Shown here: positions 56,401 to 64,000 of the stretch, in pieces | How the letters are laid out: each line of letters opens with the position of its first letter | Position numbering within the stretch: the stretch's first letter is position 1 | NCBI RefSeq assembly: GCF_038502225.1 | Contig: NC_091355.1 | Location: 10,012,778 to 10,076,777, forward strand | DNA length: 64,000 nt | Reading direction: 5' to 3' | DNA from: Cherax quadricarinatus | Lineage: Eukaryota > Arthropoda > Malacostraca > Decapoda > Parastacidae | The notes under the pieces: generated by a model | The model's input: only the letters and a program-made list of their open reading frames with translations | Told to the model about the DNA's origin: nothing | Database searches by the model: none | Position numbers and translations under genes: made by a program

Positions 56401-59400
56401 GAAAATGTGTTACTGGGGGTAACTGTACAAAATTATTCCTTTCGTATGTATGTAAGTTTATTCAGGTATACACAAATACAGTTACATAGATTATCATACA
56501 TAACAGCATATGTGTAGAGAACCTGGGATAGCCCAAAAAAGTCAGAGTGACTTATTTCCATTGCCTTCACTCAGAGCGTCATTTCTTCTCAAAATGATGT
56601 TACATGAGAATGGGAGTGTTCTTCTTTATTTATTCTACCGTATCAATGTAGAGACAACTTGTACACAATGTAACTTGTACACAAACCAGACATGTACACT
56701 GTTTGTTTACAAACTTACCTTCGTCTAGTTTGTTTACATAACTCGGCGCCTGTCCTCTCTCATGCACTCATTCTCTCTCTCATTTATTCGTTTTATCTTA
56801 TTTACTTACTCCTGACCATACATTAAGACTACAAATATTTTAAGGTAAGTAATGAGTGAACTGTACATACATTTTATCGCTCTGGGATGCTTAAATATCA
56901 TAGAATATATGTGTGGGTGGGTTGGCCTGGTATGGTAGCCTGGCTGATTACCATACATACCACACTTGATTTTTTACAATAAATACTACTCATCTCACCC
57001 TAGATTAAGACTACAAATATTTTAAGGTAAGTAATGAGTAAATTGTATATGTATTTTATTGCTCTGGGATGATTAAATGTAATAGAATATTATTTGTAGG
57101 TGGCGTGGCCTGGTATAGTAGCCCGGCTGACTACCATACATACCACACTTGATTTCTTACAATAAATACTACTTGTCTCACCCTAGATTAAGACTATAAA
57201 TATTTTAAGGTAAGTAACGAGTGCACTATGTGTGTATTATACTTTTTTGTTGATTTTTGATGACTAGTTCTATTGCTAACTTAATATATGTTAGTGTAAA
57301 CTGGTTATCTAGTATTTGTATGCATTTATAAATGGAAAAAAAGGGTGTCCCACTTTACGGCGATTTTCGCTTTTCAGTGGTAGCCTGGAACCTAACCTGC
57401 CGTATAAGTGGGGCCCTACTGTACACACCCCTCTGGATTATCTCCTATTTTCTTACTAGTGCTTGTTTATTTCCTCTTATCTCCATGGGAAAGTGGGACA
57501 GAATTTTTCCTCCGTAAGCCATGTGTGTCGTAAGAGGTGACTAAAATGCCAGGAGCAAGGGGCTAGCAACCCCTTCTCCTGTATACATTACTCAATTTAA
57601 AAAGAGAAACTTTCGTTTTTCTTTTAAGGCCACCCTGCCTCAGTGGGATATGGCCAGTCTATCGAAAGAATAAAGAATAATTGAGGAAAAACCATTTTCT
57701 GTGTAAAGTTCAGTGAATTACTAGGAATAATGCTTAAAAGATTTAACTTCCTTTACACCAGTATAAGAACTTTTCTAGGAATAATGCTACAAAGAATTAA
57801 CCTGCTAAACACCACTATGAGAACATTCCTAATACTTTTAGCCCAGTATGCTTCCTAACCATTTTCTCTACTGGAGTTCATTTTTTATTTCTGTAGACCC
57901 AATGATCTGGCTGAAAGATCCACTCATAACCTGAGGCAGAACAGCTGACAAAGGAAGTAAGTGACCTTTGAGGCTTATTGAACTGTGCACAGAGTAATTT
58001 TTATAAAGAACACAAAGGCACAATACCATGATTGGAACAACACACAAATAACTCGCACATAAGAGAAACAAACTTTGACGACATACTTGTCCGGACCTGA
58101 ATGTTGTCATAAAGTTTCTTTCTCCTATGTACAGGTTATTTGTGTAAGTTTTATACAATACAGTACCTGTTTCTTGAAAAGTGGATGTTAAATCTAGCAA
58201 TGGAGCATCTTCCCTCTCCTCCATGCTGTCCTCCTCACTCGAGTCAGTGACTGCAGATAACAATGGCACATCTTGGATGTCTGGGGGTGGTGCTGGATCC
58301 TGTGAAATCATAAATACTTAAAACTTGCTAATATTCACTGAATATGCAAACACAAACTTGAATGTATGTATTGGCAATTTGGGTCCAATTAGATATTTAA
58401 GAACGTGAACATGAGGAAGTGGGACAGAATTCTTCCTCCATAAGCCATGCGTGTTGTAAGAGGCAACTAAAATGCTGGGAGCAAGGGGCTAGTAACCCCT
58501 TCTGTATAAATTACTAAATTTAAAACTAATTTTTTATTTAGTCACCTGCCTCGATGAGATATGGCTGGTTTGTTAAAAAAAAAAAAATTACAATACTCAT
58601 CAAATGTTTAAAGTACATATATCACCTAGCATTCACTTTTTTTGTAACCACCATCTAAAGATACTAAAACATATTTAATTGCCTGTATAAGTTACTAAAT
58701 TTAAAAAGAGAAACTTTCATTTTTCGTTTTTCTTTGGTGGTATACGACCGGTTTGTTGGAAGATGATTAGCAGTTTTATCTTTTCATGAAGAAATGGCAT
58801 GTTAGGATTATTATTAGTCATTTGGAAAAGCTAAATCTGTAGAGGTTAAACAGTGCTAGAGAATGGGAGGTGTGTGAGGTAATCGAGTTTCATTTGAGGC
58901 AGGGGGATAGCTCCAATTCCTTGGATCAAGATCTCTGTATCAGCATCAAGAGAGACTAGGAGCCACTTGTGTGACACACATGGTGAGAAGGCTAAACTAC
59001 ATAAATATTAATTTGTAACCTTCATGTCCTTATTAAAGACAATGAATTTCTGTAAGCAGAATATAACCTAATGGTTACTCTATTGTAAAACAAATATTAA
59101 GCAGGTTCTGTGACTTATCACCTTAAATTGCTTGTCACCTAAATTATTTTTAGCACATCACTGAAAGGATCTGAAAACTCCTTCCACTTTTGCTCACTAT
59201 AAAAAGTTAAGAACCTAAGAACACCATCAATATCAACAACAATGCTAACAGTATCATCATCATTACAGAGAACAAACAATAATAAAGTAGTATATACAAT
59301 ATTTAAACTTTCATTTTTTTTCTTTTGGCCACCCTGCATCAGTGGGATACGGCCAGTTTGTCAAAAGAAAAAAGATACAGCACTTGTCCGAGATTAATTA

Positions 59401-62400
59401 TTAAAAGCAGGACAAGTTGATGCTTCTGCTAATTTCTAAAAGTACCAGTTACAATTCAATCCAAGGATAGCTACTGCAGAGATATCAGTGAATTTCCATG
59501 AAGGTGATCAATACACCATACAAACCTGGCCACAGTACATACCTGTGAGTCTGGAACCAACACTGGGAGGAAGTTGCCAACCTTAGCTCTCTCCTCTCGC
59601 TCTTTTTCTTCACTGCTGCATCTACCTCCTGCTCCATAACTCCCTACTGGACCAATAAGATAATCACTTTTATTTCCTCTCTCAGGATCAGCACTACTGA
59701 ATCTATGAATAAAAAAATGGATTTGTAAAAAAAAAAAAAAATAAGTTAGAGCCCTTCACTTAATTCTTCTCATTAAACATGTGAAAACTCTTTTAAACCA
59801 AAATTCTCCATCAACCAAGAAACTATGATCTAGGACACTATAATAAAGTACATGTACTATATCCAGTGAAATCTACTAAAAGCTAGACATTAAAAACAAA
59901 AAAAAATGACATTTGCCAACAAGTAAAGCTGTAAGAAGCAGCTGTGCTTTTCTTGTTCATAATCTCTTACCCCACGTGAGACTAGAGCAGAAACTTGAGG
60001 TGTAGGCAGAAATAACAAGGAATGTATTCCACAGGCTTAAGGAGTACCTCAGGAAAAGGAAGCAAAGAATGACTGTTCAAGAAGAGATGTCAGAATGAGG
60101 AAGAGTAATAAGGAGTCTGCATGGGTGAGTATTAAGACCAGTACTGTTTCTGGTTTATGTGAGCAAAAAACCAGATAGGACTGCATCAGATGTATTCCTG
60201 TTTCTCCATGGGGAAGTAGAACAGAATTCTTCCTCCGTAAGCCACACGTGTAGTAAAAGGCGACTAAAATACCGGGAGCAAGGGGATAATATCCCCTTCT
60301 CAAGTATATATTACTAAATTTAAAACGAGAAACTTTGGTTCTTCCTTTTGGACCACCCTGCCTTGGTGGGATATGGTGGTTTGTTGAAAGTAGTAGTTGT
60401 ATTACTATTTGCTGATGATGTAAAACTAATAAGAATAAAAACATAAGAGGACAGGGAAAGCTACAAATGGATCTGGACAAGCTGCAGGACTAGTCTAATA
60501 AGGAGCTGCTTGAATTCACCCCCACCCAATGCAAAGTTATGAAAATTGGGTAAGGGATCAGAAAAGTGCACATGTAGTACAGACTCAGGGGTAACAGAGG
60601 CTGCAGACCTCACTCAGAGTGACCTAGGGGTGAGCATAGTGCTTAATTTATTACCAAAGGATCACAACAAACAAATAACCTCTACAGCCCATGCTTCCCT
60701 GGCAAATCTAACAGCAACCTTCAGGAATCTCAACAAAGGCATTTCAAGCCCTTCATACGATATATGCAACACCTGTGTAGAACCCACACCTGAGAAAGCA
60801 TGTTAAGAAACTGGAAAAGGTTCATGTATGGAACGAAACTAGTTCCAGAAATAAGGAGTATGAGCTATGAAGAGAGGCTAGCAGAAATGAATCTAACTCT
60901 AGAGAACAGAAGGGCCAGGGAAGACATGATAACAGTAAACAAAAATGCTCATAGGAAGTGATAGGGTAGACAGAGTAAGGCTGATTGAGTCAACAAACAT
61001 GTACTCAAGAGCGCAACTGGAAGTTAATGATGCAGATGAGCCACAGGGCATATTTCTTCAGTCTCAGAGTGGTCAGGAAGTGGAATAACCTCCTTTAAGA
61101 GGTGGTGGAGGCAGGCTCCATACATAATTTTAAAAGCAGGTATGCTACAGCCCATGAGGCTAGGAATCTGGCAAACAGCCAATTGAGAGGCTGGGCTAGG
61201 AACTAAGACTTGACTCCTGCAGCTAAAATGAGCACAAAAAGGCGAGTGCAAACTGCATCCTAATTATGTGCAGAAATCCTCATACCTGTAAAACTTGCTC
61301 TTCGAGATGCATTTCCCAATCCAGCATCATATGGATGTAAAGAGTGAAGAGCTCCTTGACTCTGATGTGGAGTAGGTAAAGGAGGTAATATGCCCTCTGG
61401 AAGTGCTGGAGGACGTCGTCTGTGTCGCCTCCAATGCCTACTTAAACTACCTCCAAACAGTCTGCAAGTAGTGGCAATAATTACTGTTTAATGCATACAA
61501 CACACTTTTAAAAATACAGTAGTCCCCCCGTATCTATGGGGGATGCGCTCCAAGACTTACCGTGGATAGTAGCAAATCCTATACAGTGGACCCTCGGTTT
61601 TGTCATTAATCCATTCCAGAAAGATCGGCAAAAACTGAAACCATTTTCCCCATAAGAAATAATGTAAATCTAATTAATCCATTCCAGACACCCAAAAGTA
61701 TTAACAAAAAAATTTTTTTTTAAGGTTAAGTATAGATTTACATGCAGGAAAGAATGAACATTCAACATGACACTTACCTTCATTGAAGACTCTTGGTGTA
61801 TGGAAGACACGGAGGATGGGAGAGGGAAGAGAAGTTATTCTTTGGAAGGGGAATCCCCCTCCATAAGGACTCTAGGTACCAAATCCTTATCTGGGGTCAC
61901 TTCCCTTCTTTGTCTTTTACTGCCACTAGGACCAGCTTGAGAGTCACTGGACCCCTGTCACACAAAAAATTGGCCCAGAAAGCTGTGTTTCTGGCATCTC
62001 TTTAAATTTCCCTAAAATGGGACATGGCATTGTCATTCCTCCACAAATGTTTGCACCCTACGCCACATTGCACAAATCACTACCATCCTCTACCACCATC
62101 ACAACTGCTACCACCCTCTACCACCACCACAACCACAACCACCCTCTACCACTATCACAACCACCCTCTACCACCATCACAACCACTATAATCCTCTACC
62201 ACCACCACAACCACTACAACCCTCTACCACCATCACAACCACTATCACCCTCTACCACCATCACTACCACCCTCTACCACCATCACAACCACCCTCTACC
62301 ACCATCACAACCACTACAACCCTCTACCACCATCACAACCACTCTCACCCTCTACCACCATCACAATCAGTACCACCCTCTACCACCACCACTTTTGTAT

Positions 62401-63785
62401 TTTTTCTACAATCTTTTTCTTTAATTCTACGGTGTTCCTCACTTTCTTTACCAAAGGACTGGCACTAGGAGCTTTCTTTGGGCCCATGGTGGCTTATTTA
62501 GCAGTCACACACAATAAACAAGTGCCAAAAAAATGCATTATTACGAAATGTTTTGTATGACCTTGCAGGATATGTTCACTTACTGAGAAACAACACAACA
62601 CTGCCCAAGAATGTATGTGGGAGGTGGCTTTGTGTGTGCGCTGGGCACTGAACAGGTTCCGTACCATCAACAAAAACAGAGGAAACTGACGAAAATGGAG
62701 GCAATATTTTGACGAAAAAAGTTGGCGAAAATTGAAATCGGTGATAACAGAGATCGACGAAAAGGGAGGGTCCACTGTATATCAGTTTTTTTTTTTTGTT
62801 TACATATACATATATACCTATGACAAAGATTAATTGATAAATTATGCACAATAAGACAAGAATTAGCACTTTTTCACTGATGGGAAGCACTTCATAGCTT
62901 CTCTTAGTCTTTGAAGAGCTGCCAGCATCACTACTTTGCACTTTGGGGCCATTATTAAGCAAAATTAAGGGTTATTTTCAGGCCACGGTAAACCGTGAAT
63001 AAATGAAACCACAGAACCCATATCCACAGATAAAGGAGTTCTACGGTGTACCAAAAGTATGTGGAGCTGCAGAAATTTTTTTATAACATTTGTGCTCAAA
63101 AATGTCTTGCACTGATAGGCTAGGATTAACACAATAAAAGTTAATGCATAACAAAACTCCACCAGCACTAAGACCCTTGAAGTGAAACACAACCATAGCT
63201 TAGAACACAAAATTCTCCCTCAAGTCCTTTATCAGACATACTCTTCCATGGTTAATATATGGTTGTGTAGAACAATTTATAGCACTCATCCATTCAGCCA
63301 CCCATTCCTCAACCTTATGCATTAACTCACAGAGCAAGATCTTTATGGCCTTCATTGTGGTTACAGACACACACACACTGACATCCACACACAGACAAAA
63401 TTCTGCACCATATAAAAGGCAAAAGATGACAGATATGATTAGAGCTTAAAGACTTAACTATATGGTAAATGATGAAGACAGAACACCATGAATTTAGCTC
63501 TGCTTCTGTAGCTATAATAAAAGTCAAATAAGTAATAACTTACAAGGCAGAAGGATCATTAACAGCTACAGCATAGGAGGGTGGAGGTTCCCGCTGCAAC
63601 AAGTGTTGTTCCAGCCGAGAGAGTGGTGCCAGAGGGGTGGAACGTCGACCAACTCTGTGACCATTCTGTTGTGCCCTTCCAATCCCAACACGCAGTGCAT
63701 ACAAACGACATGTACACCCAACGGCAATAACCAGCAGCAGTGAACATACCAACCCACCTATTGCTGCTGCTACAATTACAGAATT
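53413..63785 (-). CDS. LRP3/LRP10/LRP12-type receptor, membrane and cytoplasmic exons (partial)
   Basis: Exons in reading order: 63785-63544, 61461-61286, 59702-59543, 58299-58167 and 53843-53413 (stop TAA). All have GT donors and AG acceptors, and phases agree for exons 1-2, 3-4 and 4-5. Exon 2 ends one base into a codon while exon 3 opens needing two, so a small exon between them is probably unplaced. Exon 1 gives a transmembrane segment (VIVAAAIGGLVCSLLLVIAV) followed by GCTCRLYALR and REPPPSYAV, closely like the juxtamembrane part of vertebrate LRP12 and LRP3. The tail has DVPLL, DAPLL and terminal DTELLSH (DxxLL, acidic dileucine sorting signals of this subfamily) and an acidic NDDDDDESL stretch. 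CUB and LDLa exons lie beyond the window. The likely role, from family knowledge, is an endocytic/trafficking receptor. Confidence 0.85.
54336..54530 (+). mobile_element. Internally deleted derivative of the 48-kb LINE, copy 1
   Basis: Leader-type sequence (CATGGGGAAGTGG, TAAGCCACACGTGTTGTAAG, AAATGCCAGAGCAAGGGGCT) is joined directly to the 3' end (CACCCTGCATGGGTGGGATA, GTTTGTTGAAAAA). The whole coding region is absent. Confidence 0.85.
54753..54949 (+). mobile_element. Internally deleted LINE derivative, copy 2
   Basis: Same structure, with TCCGTAAGCCATGCGTGTCG and a tail of about 13 A. Starts at the same CCATGGGG position as copy 1. Confidence 0.87.
54962..55427 (+). mobile_element. Internally deleted LINE derivative, copy 3 (longest leader)
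   Basis: Leader extends 5' to TAGGTAGTAGGTTGGTAGAC and includes CTGTCTCATAAACATGCAAG, the point where the full-length copy at 47997 starts. It ends CACTGCCTCGGTGGGATATG, GTGTGCTGAAAG. It keeps the uninterrupted TATATATACACACC site that copy 4 lost. Confidence 0.88.
55503..57668 (+). mobile_element. Internally deleted LINE derivative, copy 4, split by a DNA transposon
   Basis: Leader to 55717, then a 1.7-kb TA-flanked transposon (55718-57421), then the rest from TACACACCCCTCTGG to GCCACCCTGCCTCAGTGGGA at about 57650. The join is exact when compared with copy 3. Confidence 0.88.
55718..57421. mobile_element. DNA transposon C (TA target, CAGTAGGGCCC termini), non-autonomous
   Basis: 1704 bp with termini CAGTAGGGCCCTACTT and AAGTGGGGCCCTACTG, flanked by TA on both sides. 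Subterminal CTTTACGGCG motifs are on both ends. A tandem of 2-3 units of about 185 bp (56810-57220: aagactacaaatattttaag, gtaagtaatgag, gcctggtat) fills the right part. No transposase frame found; pogo/Tigger affiliation is inferred from termini and TA target. Confidence 0.82.
58410..58590 (+). mobile_element. Internally deleted LINE derivative, copy 5
   Basis: Diverged: CATGAGGAAGTGGGACAG to ATGGCTGGTTTGTTAAAAA. Lies in the intron between receptor exons 3 and 4. Confidence 0.82.
58680..58762 (+). mobile_element. Internally deleted LINE derivative, copy 6 (3' part)
   Basis: Starts GCCTGTATAAGTTACTAAAT and ends TATACGACCGGTTTGTTGG. 5'-truncated. Confidence 0.75.
59302..59371 (+). mobile_element. 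Internally deleted LINE derivative, copy 7 (3' end)
   Basis: TAAACTTTCATTTTTTTTC, GGCCACCCTGCATCAGTGGG, GCCAGTTTGTCAAAAG only. Confidence 0.75.
60010..61250 (+). mobile_element. Family A LINE, old copy interrupted by a LINE derivative
   Basis: Plus strand across frames: RPVLFLVYVSK (about 60138) before the insert and [12 protein letters not shown] (about 60405) after it give the RT motifs. Later come SDLGVSIVLNLLPKDHNKQI, an ATFRNLNKG block (60716-60742) and a broken tail (gggccaggggaagacatgat-like, gtggtcaggaagtggaataa). Multiple stops. The 60205-60392 insert separates the two RT parts. Confidence 0.8.
60205..60392 (+). mobile_element. Internally deleted LINE derivative, copy 8
   Basis: CCATGGGGAAGTAGAACAG to GGATATGGTGGTTTGTTGAAA, inserted in the family A LINE. 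Confidence 0.85.
61584..62777 (-). mobile_element. Internally deleted Tigger (pogo) transposon, nested
   Basis: Termini CAGTGGACCCTCGGTTTTG and AAAGGGAGGGTCCACTG with a TA duplication (61582-61583, 62778-62779). On the minus strand from 62487 the sequence reads MGPKKAPSASPLVKKVRNTV then ELKKKIVEKIQ, the amino end of Tigger-type transposases (before the CENP-B-like DNA-binding domain). After a minisatellite, 62060-61780 carries a broken carboxy end (NLKRCQKHSFLGQFFV; SDSQAGPSGSKRQRREVTPD; LMEGDSPSKE). The catalytic DDE core is gone. Confidence 0.87.
62085..62395. repeat. CCATCACAACCACCCTCTAC minisatellite inside the Tigger element
   Basis: Irregular units of about 18-24 bp replacing the middle of the transposase region. 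Confidence 0.9.
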
Positions 63786-64000
63786 CTGAAAGAAATATAC
63801 AGCTGACATTTTACAGTACTAATTACCTGAAGAGCTGAAACTGATCAATAAAGTTAAAAATGTAACTGAAAACTTACTCATACAAGCAAATTAATAAACA
63901 CATTCTAAAAGGTATTACTGAGAAGTCTTGAAAATTCTTAAAGTAAATAAGAAGTGACAAAATTCAAGGAAGGATGCTACGAAGAGCATCACATAGGAAA
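63786..64000 (-). other. Receptor intron sequence
   Basis: Upstream (on the minus strand) of the TATTTCTTTCAG acceptor at 63786. No exon seen before the window end. Confidence 0.6.

Larger units (their letters stand above)
61517..63048. mobile_element. Tigger/pogo-type MITE A, copy 2, split by a Tigger element
   Basis: Left part 61517-61583 begins CAGTAGTCCCCCCGTATC. Right part from 62778 continues with TTTGTTTACATATAC, ccattattaagcaaaattaa and a diverged right end at about 63048. The order and content follow copy 1 at 52620 around the insertion. Confidence 0.82.

Noticed and set aside
60010..60110. Candidate missing receptor exon ending at a GTAAGA donor near 59970
   Set aside because: Possible acceptors nearby give lengths of the wrong remainder to repair the phase, and the segment overlaps LINE sequence.
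62017..62424. 135-residue Thr/His/Pro-rich plus-strand frame
   Set aside because: Translation of the CCATCACAACC minisatellite inside the Tigger element.

Overview
The window looks like a piece of a large, repeat-rich decapod crustacean genome, probably a crayfish or a close relative. This is inferred from the repeat families (CR1-like LINEs with (TG)n-flanked 3' ends, Penelope-like elements, Tigger/pogo elements, very long TA and CA microsatellites) and from spliced host exons; there is no operon structure or bacterial gene. Most of the sequence is mobile or tandem DNA. The species cannot be fixed from sequence reading alone. Layout: 0-5.4 kb holds degraded CR1-like LINEs and two fold-back retroelement insertions with target-site duplications. 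5.4-12.9 kb is a 14-bp satellite with higher-order structure. 13-18 kb carries microsatellites, minisatellites and SINE pieces. 18.8-26.2 kb holds a small two-exon host gene for an acidic single-pass membrane protein; its ~7 kb intron contains LINE copies inserted in a minisatellite. 27.4-28.4 kb has an inverted pair of MITEs in TA repeats. 29.1-30.6 kb is a decayed Penelope-like element with RT and GIY-YIG remnants. 34-39 kb is a cluster of one LINE family, including a chimeric copy that splits a tRNA-derived SINE. 40-40.8 kb is a 26-bp minisatellite. 41.1-43.5 kb is an RNase H-bearing LINE inserted in a GTA repeat. 48.0-51.6 kb is a nearly complete, open LINE (endonuclease plus RT) with poly(A) tail and a 9-bp target duplication. 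53.4-63.8 kb on the minus strand carries the last exons of an LRP3/LRP10/LRP12-type receptor gene. How things fit: only two host genes are supported. The receptor exons encode the membrane segment and a cytoplasmic tail with PPSY and three DxxLL sorting-type motifs. Its introns are filled with internally deleted derivatives of the 48-kb LINE, all in the orientation antisense to the gene, and with Tigger-type elements nested in other repeats at TA sites. The most unusual material is the set of composite fold-back elements with hammerhead-like cores, the LINE plus its short deletion derivatives, and the chimeric LINE array inside a SINE.
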